Shown one piece after another: positions 1 to 11,670 of a stretch of DNA of 64,000 nt. The translations under genes and the position numbers were made by a program. Origin of the DNA: Lamellibrachia columna (taxonomy: Eukaryota > Annelida > Polychaeta > Sabellida > Siboglinidae); NCBI GenBank assembly GCA_963662155.1, contig OY759270.1, positions 7,599,461 through 7,663,460 on the forward strand, in the 5' to 3' direction. Position 1 is the first letter of the stretch, and every line of letters starts with the position of its first letter. The notes under the pieces were generated by a model. That model saw only the letters and a program-made list of their open reading frames with translations. It made no database searches and was not told where the DNA came from.

Positions 1-3000
1 TTAAGCGCGGACGCGTCTAGTTCCCAGAAACACATTGACCAAGACAGCAGGTGGGACGAACAGTGAACATCCGCACAGGGCGGGGTATAAACTGACAAAT
101 CTACGCTTCAACAGGTCAATCTGCCAGGGGTAGTGTAATACTAGGCCTGCTACCACACCTTGCCAGCGAGGATGAGCCGTTCCCCCGAGGTAGATAGTAG
201 AACTACCATGAGTCACGAGTATAGTCCATGTCGTCTCTGTTGTTGTGTGGGCGCCCAATATTTGTACGCGCGTACACGTGTATGTTGGAAGCTCTCGAGG
301 TCATTTTCGGATAGTTACGAGGTTGCTTTACTTGCTGGCTGCTTTATTCAACGAACATATCCAATTCACGACACTCCATGTTTATGACAATCTTCTCCTT
401 AAAGCGATACAAAAGTCATGGCGTTGGGGCTATGCACCTAAAAGAGATAATAAAATATAAACATGTGCAACCAAAATCAAGAATATCAAGCCAGTGGTTT
501 ACTCAGAATGTGTTCTAAAAGTGGGAGATGCCGGTCATTTCTCCGGTTGACTGAGGGCTGACATGTTAACCAGCGCGACCGATAAGCGCACGCGCAGTTC
601 TATGAAAATGGGGTAACCTAGACTACCTGTGACATATATTAAGGGGGGCCGATTTACACAGAACCAACGCAAAGTTTCAAACAAACGTGCTATTTTCTCG
701 GAAAGAGGACTAGTTTAATAAACAAAATATGTTACATAAGTTGAGCTTGCACACAAGCAGCATGACTATAAATATTATCGTATTGGCAAATATATGCATG
801 TGTTTATACAAATTTATTTTCGTTTGCGAGCGAATTTTGCTAGACTTTGACAGTTGTGACGTAGGGTTATCTAACAGTATGGCGCGGCCATGAAATTAAG
901 ATTATGTGGTTCAACAAGGTTTTCGTAGGAAACCATTGGTGATATTCTTAATTGCAGTTGTAAACGGTTCTGTCTTAATACCGCTTACAGGTGGCTAGGC
1001 CCAAAACCAGGACTGTTTTTTCCCTTTAAACTGGATTGTGAATTATTGCACTTTCGAAAGATCACTGCATCCTATTTTAATCGATGTCTTGCCTGCGGAG
1101 CCTGTGGGAGTGTGGTGGGAGCAGACGGTTTTATCACAGCCGACGCTGCTAGCCGGATGTTGGCGCCTGACAGCTGATTCCTCTCCCGACGAGGCGTGGC
1201 AGCCCGTCAGCCGCACGCGCTGCCTATCAGACTCGAGTATCTGGGCGTCTGACGTTTATCGGTGAGAAGATAGACCTGGGGCAGTATAGGAACTAGCAGC
1301 GAACCAACGATATAATTCCTCTCAACACCAGATTATATGCGTTAATCTGAGAAGTATAGTTTTGGCTCTGTAGAACGGCAGTACACGTTTTGTGCAAACG
1401 TGAGCGCTATATAGCAGCCGCAGCACCGGGAAGACCAGGACGACGTTCCAATAAAGTTGAATGACTGTCAATAATGACAACGAATTTTTGAGACAATGTC
1501 GTATTTCAACATCTTAAATGTTGTAGTTATCATAAAACTGAAATTATCATTAAGTATTATTATTATTATTAAGTATCATTTCCTGATTGATAGTGATAAC
1601 AGAAATGTCACTTGATTGCTGCATCGTGCTTGAAACGTAACGTTTTTCACTGGCGAGTTACTTATTTTAAGAAACCCCAGCGTTCATTTCTAACATTGAC
1701 AGTTTGACACAATCCCCCTTTGTATCTGTAATGAGATATTCCTCATTCAGTACGAGATTAGATATGCTCAAGCACATTGCTTTCTGTTGATGTTGCGCAC
1801 AGGGCCTAAGGGCAAATACATGATTGGTCCGTCACCCGGCGAGGTCGTTGCAAATGGCCGTCGATCGGATCCGTCCCAGAACAAAGAAAAGCGCTAATAT
1901 TTGAAGGCTTTGTTAGCACCAAGCATTTAGATAGTCATCACACTGCCGTGTAGGGTTGACTAGTAACAATTACGACAACGAGCCAATATGTTCAATGTTC
2001 CAATATGTATTTTTGACAAACATAAAGGGTGCAATGCCCTAACCTTTCATTTGGTTTACCCCAGTCCTCCTGACCCCCCCACCCCATCTTTCATAATTTC
2101 AGCAGTAGGGTTAACCCAGTACTCAAAATACATGAATGCTTTTTGTCAGGCAGTTTTATTGGGTTAAATACATTTACAATATATTTGACACTGAGTGGAA
2201 TTGTTTTATTGGCTATAATTTTATTGTATTTAATTTTATTCTCAACAAATTGCTTCAGCCAATTTCCAGCGACCCGTCGCCGGATTCTCGGCGTGTCATA
2301 TACGGTTACCCCACCTAGTGGGTCGTGCAGAACCTGTCATACAGAGGTTATCACCTAGCGGTCAGGCTAGCGGTGCAGCTCTGAGGCTAACAGTCTGCTT
2401 CGGGGAAAACACACCCAGGTCTAATATGAATGCTGAAAATATTCCATATTTTTTAGTGGTGGACCGCGTTAGCCGAATTGCTTCAAGCCAAAGCACTTTG
2501 ATTCTGTTAAACGGTTGATTATGTTATCGGTGATTCTGGTACGCTGCCTCCAGTGTGCTTGGGAAGACTGACGGCGCCGTTGCAGTCAGCTGTCTACAAT
2601 TACGGCCGACAGTTACAGTGATTGGCAATGCGTCTTGCGAAGCGCGGGTGGTGGGGAATGTTTGCTGTGCGGCATCGCTTCATGCGTCAACAACTTCCTG
2701 AAGGCATGTTTTCAAAATTCATTGGAAAATGAATGCGACATAGCTTGACAAAAATGTAAATGGTCTTGACTGTCCCATGACTTATTGGCACTTCAGTTGC
2801 TTACATAATGTACACCCTTCTGCTTGTAATGCCATTGAAATAGCTTTGTCAAGATCTTGCTCCCAGCAACTTGATCCTGTATGGAAAATCGTTTTACCGA
2901 TGAATGTACAATGTAAAATTGTATCCTGTTTGATAATTATCTTTCGAGGCCTTGACCTCAGTGTAAATTCAGTAACAAATGTAGCCTGACAAAAAGAATC

Positions 3001-3016
3001 CACGTATCATCTCTAG
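1..3016. other. Intergenic stretch, no gene recognised
   Basis: All open frames here are short (85 codons or fewer), have no family resemblance and lack convincing splice context. A short TTA run occurs near 1558. The missing first exon of the downstream transgelin-like gene was looked for here (an ATG exon ending in a Lys-Tyr type codon pair before a GT donor) and not found. Confidence 0.5.
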
Positions 3017-3019
3017 AGT

Positions 3020-3167
3020 GAGGCGTAGTGGTTCAGTAGTGGTTCAGTAGTGGTTCAGTAGTGATTCAGTAGTGGTTCAGTAGTGGTTCAGTAGTGGTTC
3101 AGGGGTTAGAACGTTCGACTCTTATTCGAGACCTGGATTCGAGTCTGCCACCGTTTCGAAGCTCGGC
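3020..3167 (+). repeat. tRNA-derived SINE-like head with tandemly expanded A box
   Basis: Positions 3095-3105 read TGGTTCAGGGG, a perfect fit to the RNA polymerase III A-box consensus TRGYNNARNGG. Thirty bases further on, 3135-3145 (GGATTCGAGTC) resembles a B box. Upstream, 3028-3101 is a tandem array of about seven 11-bp units (GTGGTTCAGTA and one variant), so the A box itself has been repeated. No full cloverleaf can be drawn, so this is a SINE-like remnant rather than a tRNA gene. Confidence 0.5.
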
Positions 3168-4255
3168 CAATTTCATTCACATCAAATTACGTCACTTCAC
3201 TCAGCTGTATACACTCGTACCTGGCTCTAGACAGTGGTGGGTATAAAATAATGAGTATGGGCTAGTTGAGGCGCAGTAATTGCGGTGTGGCTGAGTGATT
3301 TCCACAGAAGTCGAGTTGATGTTGAAGTGATCATGTCTGTGCTTGGAACGGCTCGAAGGACTTACCTTTATAAGAACTTACCTTTCCATTTTTTTATTCA
3401 TTGCGTATGATACGGCAAGATTAGGGATGGCCAATAAAAAGATTAAGTTTACGTTGCTAATGATTCCCTGTCCGAGTCTGTAAACCGTGTTTGCACGTGG
3501 CAACAACGTGAGTTTACTAAATTTGACAATTGTGTCACGTGGTTGCGATTGTCTAATGACGTAAAACTCGCGCTACAGCGGCGATGCATTAGTGTAGACC
3601 GTAAACACAGCTTATTAACTGCATGAAAAGAGTGTGCCTACATCGTTTTCACACCATATTAGTATAAAAACAGTTGCATTTTATCAGTCAATATTACTAG
3701 AAATATCAGCGAAAACACAAAATTAGTCTAGTGACGGCGGCATTTCGCGGATCTTACACTGCAGTGTAGCCCTGTGTAGGACAGACTCGAGATGGCCAGG
3801 CTATTTCATCCAGGCTATTTCATTGGATCATCTTAATCTACCGGTTTCGCAAAACAACCCTATTTTTGGTACAAATTCTGTAAAGTTTTCACAGGTAGTG
3901 AATACATCTTAACACTTGGGCGAAAGCAACACCGGAGATCAGCTATGATAACTAGTCAGCAGGTCTACGCGGTTTGGTCACCCCGTGTCGGCATTTTATC
4001 GACTGAGCTGACACAACATTTCGATTATTTCCAAATAAAGTTATTAGTGACTAAATCGCACTGTATGATTATCTAGTAAATGTTTGTTTTTCACACATAA
4101 CATGTACTGTATACACTTTCACCTTCATCCATTGACCGTCAAGGTCGTGTGGGTGCCATTTCCACAGTCTTAGCCAGCTGGGTATGTCTCCTATCATCTT
4201 CTGTACTTGGTGCATTCCTGTATATTATCAAGTCAGTTTTTTCTTCTGTTGGCCT

Positions 4256-4631
4256 CGTCTTCTCTTGCCCTCCAGGGTGTCTTCTCTTGCCCTCCAGGGT
4301 GTCTTCTCTTGCCCTCCAGGGTGTCTTCTCTTGCCCTCCAGGGTGTCTTCTCTTGCCATCCAGGGTGTCTTCTCTTGCCATCCAGGGTGTCTTCTCTTGC
4401 CCCCCAGTGTGTCTTCTCTTTCCCTCCAGTGTGTCTTCTCTTGCCCTCCAGGGTGTCTTCTCTTGCCCTCCAATGTGTCTTCTCTTGCCCTCCAGTGTGT
4501 CTTCTCTTGTCCTCCAGGGTGTCTTCTCTTACCCTCCAGGGTGTCTTCTCTTGCCCTCCAATGTGTCTTCTCTTGCCCTCCAGGGTGTCTTCTCTTGCCC
4601 TCCAGTGTATCTTCTCTTGCCTCCCAGGGTG
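4256..4631 (+). repeat. 22-bp minisatellite, about 17 copies, acceptor-like unit
   Basis: The unit is TCTTCTCTTGCCCTCCAG followed by GGTG, with a few point variants. Each unit has a pyrimidine-rich tract ending in CAG, i.e. it looks like a 3' splice site. It lies about 260 bases upstream of the first recognised transgelin-like exon, presumably in the preceding intron. Long open frames on both strands here are a consequence of the repeat and are not genes. Confidence 0.9.
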
Positions 4632-4893
4632 GTTTGCAGGATGGCTTTTGAAAATGTGTTGTGTCGAGTGATGTGGTCAAACCAGGCAAGCTCGCGTCGT
4701 CGACTCATTACAACAAGGGCTCGTGCTTTCCACCAAGGGAATCCACCTGTCGTCTCACGCACTCGTCCGTGTTGTGGTCGGTGTAAGAAATACGCAGGAG
4801 TCTCCGGAAGCAGATCGTTTCAACTGCTTGTACACGTCTGTCTGTCTCTGCTGTCTAGCCGGCCTGTGATGTTACAACTGTGTGTTGTCGCAG

Positions 4894-5012
4894 GACAAAG
4901 ACGCTGGTCAGAAGACGGAGATTCTCGACTGGATCGAGGCCGTCACTGGTGAGAAAGTGCCGCGTGATCTTCCCTTTGAGAAGGTTCTCAAAGACGGAAT
5001 CATCCTGTGCAA
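4894..5012 (+). CDS. Transgelin-like exon: start of CH domain
   Basis: Acceptor CAG ends at 4893 and donor GTAAGT begins at 5013. It encodes DKDAGQKTEILDWIEAVTGE and continues to GIILC, the first helices of the calponin-homology domain, and ends with two bases of the Asn codon completed by the next exon. Confidence 0.92.
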
Positions 5013-6313
5013 GTAAGTTACAATACAGTACAATCCACTACAAAATAAAATACATATATTGCGCTAAAATCCTCGGGAGACCCAAGCTTGGCAGCGCACC
5101 AAAATAAAAGGGGTTAATGCCTAATCGATAAGCAGTTTCATTTGTATACAGTTGGATTGGACATCCAAAGGCGCATATAATAACATTTGTGAAGATATAA
5201 TACCATTTGTGAACATATCGAGTTTTTTTAAACTGGCTATTACAAAACTGGAAATAATTACCGTTGAAAGAAGAAAAAAATGTATTTGATCAGAAAGTTA
5301 GTGAACCAATTTCAGTGACAAAGAGTGTCAATGTCATCATTTAGATTTAGGTGTCATTGTCAACATTTATATTAGGTGTCAATGTCAAAATTTAGATTAG
5401 GTCGCGCAACGTTCAGTTTTCTCTTCGATTTTAAGATGGACATTATTCTACGTATGTTATTTTGTGCAGCCAACGCTTTTGAAGTAAAATCATGTCTGTA
5501 TTTACCAAGACAAGGCACACACAAACCTGTTTATGTTCCAAACGCGTTGGTTGCATTGGATTAGTGGCTGGCCGGACCATCAATTTGAATTAATAGTGTA
5601 TTTTTGAAAAGTGGCTAATGTCAGTGTATAACATAATCCTTATATTTTGGATGGCCCATTGAAAAGCACAAACTGGTTCAATCATAGAGAATGGTGTACT
5701 TAAATGGACAAACAATTTAAAATACATTAAATAAATTAGTTAACAATAACATATTGACCATGTTACATCTGGAAAGCGTATATCATCTTCCATACGTATA
5801 GCCTATCACATACATGTACTATAATATTTCGGTTATTTTCTGAATGGTATTTTTAGTTAAGTTCGTAAAATTGTTTTGTGGGTCAACTGGGGTCCAACCT
5901 TCCCTTTCAACCACAGCGCTGTGTACAGTGTTCCTCTGGAGATTTCTGTCACTTCTTACTTTCACTTATTACTTTTGAGTGTAATGTCTCAACACTACTT
6001 CCCAGTCTGATGAACAAGATCGTGCCAGGCAGCGTGAAAAGGATCAACAAGAAGGGTAGCAACTTCGTGCTGATGGAGAACCACGCCGCTTTCCAGAAGG
6101 CTGTCAAGGTTTGTACCCCCCCCCCCCGGGACACAATGGGTAGTCGGCACATTTTTCAGAACTTGCTATAGCATAACAGTGTCAGATATCACGATTGTAT
6201 CATTTGTACGCGATATAATTATCATTGGCATTAATTGCAAGTTAGCTCAGCCGTTTCAGTGAATTTCCAGTAAGGACATGTACATATAAACACGCACCCC
6301 CGTCATACACACA

Positions 6314-6385
<72 letters not shown>

Positions 6386-7257
6386 CACACGCACACACAC
6401 ACACACACACATCGATTATATTGTACGTTTCAGGCCTACGGTGTGCCGGATGAGGAAATATTTCAGACTGTCGACTTATTCGAAGCGAGGAACGTTAAAC
6501 AAGTCGTCAAGAGTCTTATGGCCTTGGCCAGGACGGTGAGTGTGTTTGGCCAGGACGGTGAATGTGTTTGGGTAGGATGGTGAGTGTGTTTGGTCAGGAC
6601 GGTGCGTGTGTTTGGGCAGGACGTTGAGTGCGTTTGGGCCTGACGGCGAGTGTGTTTGGGTATGGCGGTGATTGTGTTTAAACAGGACGGTGAGTGTGTT
6701 TGGGCAGGACGGTGAGTGTGTTTGGGGCTGACGGTGTGTTTGGGCCTGACGGCGAGTGAGCCGTTGAACACATACTGTTTTCGTTCATTCTCATACTATG
6801 ATCATTAATCGTGATTCTGGTATTCCTAAGTCATCGCTCACTTCATTAAAACTTTTACTATTGGCTATTTTTTCGATAATCTTTATATCACCAAATCTCT
6901 TTAAGATATTCACGTTCTAAGCTACCCCGTCTAGCCGTCTCAGTCGAATTGACTGTTCTAATGGTCTAACCGTTCATCTATCCATCCTTCAAACAAAGTA
7001 AATCAGTCGTATTTACATAAATGCCGGCACACACACACACACATTTCCAATCCGCGAACACGATGTTTCAGTGTCGGGCGAAAGGCTTCGATGGGCCGGT
7101 GCTCGGACCTAAGATGGCAGACGAGAATAAGCGAAACTTCAGTGACGAGCAGATCCGCCAGGGCCGAGACGCTCAGATCAGTCTTCAGTACGGCTCGAAC
7201 AAAGGCGCGAGTCAAGCGGGACTCAACATGGGCAAACAGCGCATGGTTCTTGATTAG
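4894..7257 (+). CDS. Transgelin/calponin-family actin-binding protein, 5' incomplete (four exons)
   Basis: Joined exons 4894-5012, 6006-6108, 6434-6535 and 7072-7257 give 169 residues and a stop at 7255-7257. The order matches the transgelin/myophilin family: a calponin-homology domain (residues about 8-110; ILDWIEAVTGEKVP, ILCNLMNKIVPGSVKRI, AYGVPDEEIFQTVDLFEARN) followed by one C-terminal calponin-like repeat (QYGSNKGASQAGLNMGKQR, about residues 145-163). Family members are cytoplasmic actin-bundling or thin-filament proteins of about 185-200 residues, so only the first 20-30 residues, in an upstream exon, are missing. All internal junctions are GT-AG and reading frames agree across them. 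The gene carries a donor-seeded minisatellite in its third visible intron. Identity as transgelin-like is firm; which paralogue (transgelin, muscle protein 20, myophilin) cannot be decided. Confidence 0.93.
6006..6108 (+). CDS. Transgelin-like exon: middle of CH domain
   Basis: Acceptor CCCAG ends at 6005 and donor GTTTGT begins at 6109. It encodes NLMNKIVPGSVKRINKKGS through NHAAFQKAVK. A run of C residues follows the donor within eight bases. Confidence 0.92.
6308..6411 (+). repeat. ACGC/AC microsatellite
   Basis: About 25 ACGC tetranucleotides grading into an AC run, inside a transgelin-like intron just upstream of the 6434 exon. The alternating purine-pyrimidine tract is of a type able to form Z-DNA. 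Confidence 0.95.
6434..6535 (+). CDS. Transgelin-like exon: end of CH domain
   Basis: Acceptor TTTCAG ends at 6433 and donor GTGAGT begins at 6536. It encodes AYGVPDEEIFQTVDLFEARN through MALART. The last dozen exon bases and the donor form the first unit of the minisatellite that follows. Confidence 0.92.
6524..6759 (+). repeat. 22-bp minisatellite seeded by exon end and 5' splice site
   Basis: About eleven degenerate units of 22 bases. The first unit (TTGGCCAGGACGGTGAGTGT, then GT) is the last 12 coding bases of the 6434-6535 exon plus its donor. Later units keep CAGGACGGTGAGTGTGTTTG with substitutions, so several retain a consensus GT donor. Confidence 0.9.
7072..7257 (+). CDS. Transgelin-like last coding exon with calponin repeat
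   Basis: Acceptor TTTCAG ends at 7071 and translation runs in phase 0 from CRAKGFDGPVLGPKMADENK to GKQRMVLD and a TAG stop. It contains the single calponin-like repeat. The ATG at 7021 in the same frame is intronic (AC-repeat) and is not the start. Confidence 0.93.
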   Translation, partial: CRAKGFDGPVLGPKMADENKRNFSDEQIRQGRDAQISLQYGSNKGASQAGLNMGKQRMVLD

Positions 7258-8529
7258 ACTTGTGTGCGGTTTATGTGCTGCGGAAAGACACCAAGTTGGC
7301 GCCGTTCTGTTTCCATCTTAAAGAGAATGTACGGCGATTGGCTAACTCGCATGTCGCTAAGTGACGTTTCGTATAACTAAAACGCCTCACTCCTCTTAAC
7401 TTATCGATCTAAAATTACCCGGGGCAATCTTTTTTAGTCCCAGCGACGACTGTTTACGACCTGACATTGCGACACCGATATGTATTAGTATTTTTATAAC
7501 ATTTCAATAATATCTGTGTAAAACGTGTTATTAGTGTGATCTTTCACCTCCTTATATATTAGAAAATTTACAATTTGGCGATTAAATAAGCTTTCCAACA
7601 TATAAAGACCGCTGCACTGTATATTTTGGCGTGCCAGTAAATCAGCCAATGAAAATCGGCGTACATTCTCTTTAGAAACAATGGCCTAAGAGAAACGATA
7701 ATTCAGCTGAACCTGAGCTATCACTCATAAAGATCGCAGTAGTCCAAGCCTTTAGCGCAGTCGTTCATTTATATGATATTCAATTCTAGTACATATTTTG
7801 TGATTACGTTTTATTGTTAACATCCCCTTTATTTTATTAAGTTGTAACATGGCGAAGAAACCGAAATCTGCTGGTACAGGCGCTTGTCAAAGACAGGCAA
7901 AGCGCATCAACCTGACTTTTGTAATTATACTAATAAGTCGTGTTTCGTTGCTAGTGGAATTTCGTATTATCGTGTATTCACATTCAACTATCACTCGATG
8001 TTAGAATTCTGTGTTTTTAGTTTGAATCATAGATTATATACTTAAGCGCAGAAGTATTAATTAATCATATATTTTACCACAATTAATCACCACAACTTAA
8101 TCACAATCAATTGACATTGTTTTGATGTTCACTAACATAATTAAGCATATAAAAGTTGATGCTATCCTTCTGTCAAATTATTAACATTTTGTATTTATGA
8201 TTTTTGCATCTTAAATATAACAAATGTGTGGTGTTTCCAAAAATGGTTAAACACTTTTATTCCACAGACGGGAATTATTTTATGCTGTGTGTACTCGAAA
8301 ACACCATGGCCGAAATTAAGTTGCGGTTATTAATCGCTTCTAATGAAAATCCATACATATCATTTCGTGAAACTGCAAAAATACATATTCTTCAAATGTT
8401 GTCATTTTCTCCAGAAATACTTCCTATGACAGATCTTCAGGCACCATACATCCTACCTTCACTAACACGTGTATAATTAGGTTGCCAAGCAGCCACGAGA
8501 AGTTGCACAGATAAGTGTCGTAGGCCTCG
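7258..8529. other. 3' untranslated/intergenic stretch after transgelin-like gene
   Basis: AT-rich with no supported gene. ATTAAA at 7581-7586 is a possible polyadenylation signal about 325 bases after the stop; this is weak evidence. The 90-codon open frame from 8204 has no recognisable features. Confidence 0.4.
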
Positions 8530-8535
8530 AACGTA

Positions 8536-9062
8536 TGGTGCACTCTTTCGTACATCGTGCACTCCTTCGTGTACAACGCACTCCCTTGTGTACGGACTCC
8601 CTTGTGTGCGGTGCACTCCCTCGTACATCGTGCACTCCTTCGTGTACAATGTACTCCCTTGTGTACGGACTCCCTTGTGTGCGGTGAACTCCCTCGTACA
8701 TCGTGCACTCCTTCGTGTACAATGTACTCCCTTGTGTACGGACTCCCTTGTGTACGGACTCCCTTGTGTGCGGTGCACTCCCTCGTACATCGTGCACTCC
8801 TTCGTGTACAATGCACTCCCTTGTGTACTGACTCCCTTGTGTGCGGTGCACTCCCTCGTACATCGTGCACTCCTTCGTGTACAATGCACTCCCTTGTGTA
8901 CGGACTCCCTTGTGTACGATGCACTCCCTCGTGTACAATGCACTCTCTCGTGTATCATATACTACCTAGTATGTGCACTTCCTAGTATATCGCGCACTCT
9001 TAGTAGATCATGCACTCCTAGTATATCATGCACTCCTAGTATATCGTGCACTCCCTAGTATA
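8536..9062 (+). repeat. Composite minisatellite, about 17-bp subunits in a roughly 70-bp higher-order unit
   Basis: Subunits such as GTACATCGTGCACTCCTTC, GTACAATGCACTCCCTT, GTACGGACTCCCTT and GTGCGGTGCACTCCCT alternate in a fixed order repeated about four times, then decay to CTAGTATATCGTGCACTC units at the right end. Long frames on both strands are repeat artefacts. Confidence 0.88.
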
Positions 9063-9589
9063 TAGTTTAGTTCCTCGTGCACAGTGTTGTTGTTTTTGAA
9101 TTCATGTATCAGGCTTAGAACTAGCTGGTGATGAAATATCCATACATTTCTCAGAAATGGTTTGTCAGGTTGTTTAAATGTGTTGTGAAGTGAGTGACGT
9201 GCAATGTGTGCATATATAGCATGTATAACAGTTTATTTTCGCGTAATAAAGCGGGCTGAAGAAAAAAGAATTATAAAATTGGAATGTATTTGAATGTATT
9301 GGGGTGTCTTCATATCGCGTCTACAACTGATCTGTTTTGTTGGACGTTCGGTCGTGTAACGATGTGTCTATTTTACCTCGTTTAGGGCATCGATCGATGT
9401 AGTTTAGTAGTAAACTGGTGAGGGCCCTCTAGAGTCGTCCTACCCTCTAGAGTCGTCCTATCCTCCGCCGTGATCCATGGTAATTCTACGATTCGGGGCA
9501 ACAGTGGAGCTATTGTCGAAAAATAAAAATGTAACGGATCCTTCCTGGGGTCGTAGGTGAACCCCTGAAAGGTTGGCGCCCAAGATGCA

Positions 9590-10332
9590 AAGCGTCTAGG
9601 AGGAGTGTGCGTGACAAACAAAGCGTCTAGGAGGAGTGTGCGTGACAAACAAAGCGTCTAGGAGGAGTGTGCGTGACAAACAAAGCGTCTAGGAGGAGTG
9701 TGCATGACAAACAAAGCGTCTAGGAGGAGTGTGCATGACAAACAAAGCGTCTAGGAGGAGTGTGCATGACAAACAAAGCGTCTAGGAGTGTGCATGACAA
9801 ACAAACCGTCTAGGAGGAGTGTGCATGACAAACAAAGCGTCTAGGAGGAGTGTGCATGACAAACAAATCGTCTAGGAGGAGTGTGCATGACAAACAAAGC
9901 GTCTAGGAGGAGTGTGCATGACAAACAAAGCGTCTATGAGGAGTGTGCGTGACAAACAAAGCGTCTAGGAGGAGTGTGCGTGACAAACAAAGCGTCTAGG
10001 AGGAGTGTGCATGACAAACAAAGCGTCTAGGAGGAGTGTGCATGACAAACAAAGCGTCTAGGAGGAGTGTGCATGACAAACAAAGCGTCTAGGAGGAGTG
10101 TGCATGACAAACAAACCGTCTAGGAGGAGTGTGCATGACAAACAAAGCGTCTAGGAGGAGTGTGCATGACAAACAAAGCGTCTAGGAGGAGTGTGCATGA
10201 CAAACAAAGCGTCTAGGAGGAGGGTGCATGACAAACAAAGCGTCTAGGAGGAGTGTGCATGACAAACAAAGCGTCTAGGAGGAGTGTGCATGACAAACAA
10301 AGCGTCTAGGAGGAGTGTGTATGACAAACAAA
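9590..10332 (+). repeat. 31-bp minisatellite, first copy, about 24 units
   Basis: Unit core CGTCTAGGAGGAGTGTGC followed by ATGACAAACAAAG. Units differ by single-base variants (gcgtg versus gcatg, ccgtc, atcgtc) and one three-base deletion near 9785. The array is shared with the second copy of the duplication. Confidence 0.95.
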
Positions 10333-10473
10333 GATACACTAACTCAACCAGTCAGATTCGCTTAAAGACATACCACATAACCACCGACCACGGCGACTTC
10401 AAGCATTTTGTCATCGTTTTGTAAAACATGTTGTGAGGTAAAACATTAAAATATATATTATGTAGAGTAGGGT

Positions 10474-10684
10474 GGGGCAAAGCGCACCCCTTTGGGAGCA
10501 ACCAAGATGTGGCCTACTCATTTTCATCTAAGGCGGAAACGATTAACGCAGTTACATATACACACATCTTAACTAAATAGTACTAGAATTAAAGAACTTT
10601 ACTATAAAACAGCTACTACTGCATTTTAGCTGCAGTCCTGCACGTGTCACGTGGTAAAGCCCACCCCCCGTGCGCCTTGCCCCA
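10474..10684 (+). mobile_element. Small MITE-like element, copy 1
   Basis: About 211 bases bounded by imperfect inverted ends: GGGGCAAAGCGCACCCC on the left and, on the opposite strand, GGGGCAAGGCGCACGGGG on the right. No coding sequence. No clear target duplication was identified. Confidence 0.5.
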
Positions 10685-10893
10685 ATAATGCGTGGTTTGT
10701 ATGTTTTGTATTTATTTTATTGACACATGAAGTATATTTTCCCAGCACCTACGGGATAAATAAACAAACGCCTTTTGACAGGTTGTATATTATTATGAAG
10801 AACCTCCTATAACCTCCGACAACCAGTAACCGTTCCCCAATCCTTCACAAGATGCGCTTCGCACATTACGCGCAAGATGGAGTTTGCTACATA

Positions 10894-11670
10894 CACAGTG
10901 GGGCCATGTCTAGATATAACAGTAGGCCATGTATAGATATAACAGTGGGGCCATGTCTAGATATAACAGTGGGGCCATGTATAGATATAACAGTAGGCCA
11001 TGTATAGATACAACAGTGGGGCCATGTCTAGATATAACAGTAGGCCATGTATAGATATAACAGTGGGGCCATGTCTAGATATAACAGTGGGGCCATGTAT
11101 AGATATAACAGTAGGCCATGTATAGATATAACAGTGGGGCCATGTCTAAATATAACAGTGGGGCCATGAATAGATATAACAGTGGGGCCATGTATAGATA
11201 TAACAGTTGGGCCATGTCTAGATATAACAGTGGGGCCATGTATAGATATAACACTGGGACCATGTATAAATATAACAGTGGGGCCATGTCTAGATATAAC
11301 AGTGGGACCATGTCTAGATATAACAGTGGGGCCATGTCTAGATATAACAGTGGGACCATGTATAGATATAACAGTGGGGCCATGTCTAGATATAACAGTG
11401 GGGCCATGTATAGATATAACACTGGGACCATGTCTAGATATAACAGTGGGACCATGTCTAGATATAACAGTGGGGCCATGTCTAGATATAACAGTGGGGC
11501 CATGTCTAGATATAACACTGGGACCATGTATAGATATAACAGTGGGGGCCATGTATAGATATAACAGTGGGAACATGTATAGATATAACAGTGGGACCAT
11601 GTATAGATATAACAGTGGGGCCATGTATAGATATAACAGTGGGGCCATGTATAGATATAACAGTGGGGCC
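10894..11670 (+). repeat. 24-bp minisatellite, first copy, about 32 units
   Basis: Unit AGATATAACAGTGGGGCCAT followed by GTCT. Variants include tctaga/tataga, ggggcc/gggacc/ttgggcc and agtggg/actggg. The period is a multiple of three and four of the six frames lack stops, producing octapeptide repeat frames (e.g. MSRYNSGA) that are not evidence of a gene. Confidence 0.96.

Noticed and set aside
4139..4952. Long frames on both strands with REDTLEGKRRHPGGQ-like or VSSLALQGVFSCPP-like repeats
   Set aside because: Products of the 22-bp minisatellite; period not divisible by three puts the same peptide in all frames.
8424..9058. 153-173 codon repetitive frames on both strands
   Set aside because: Minisatellite artefacts, open in five frames.
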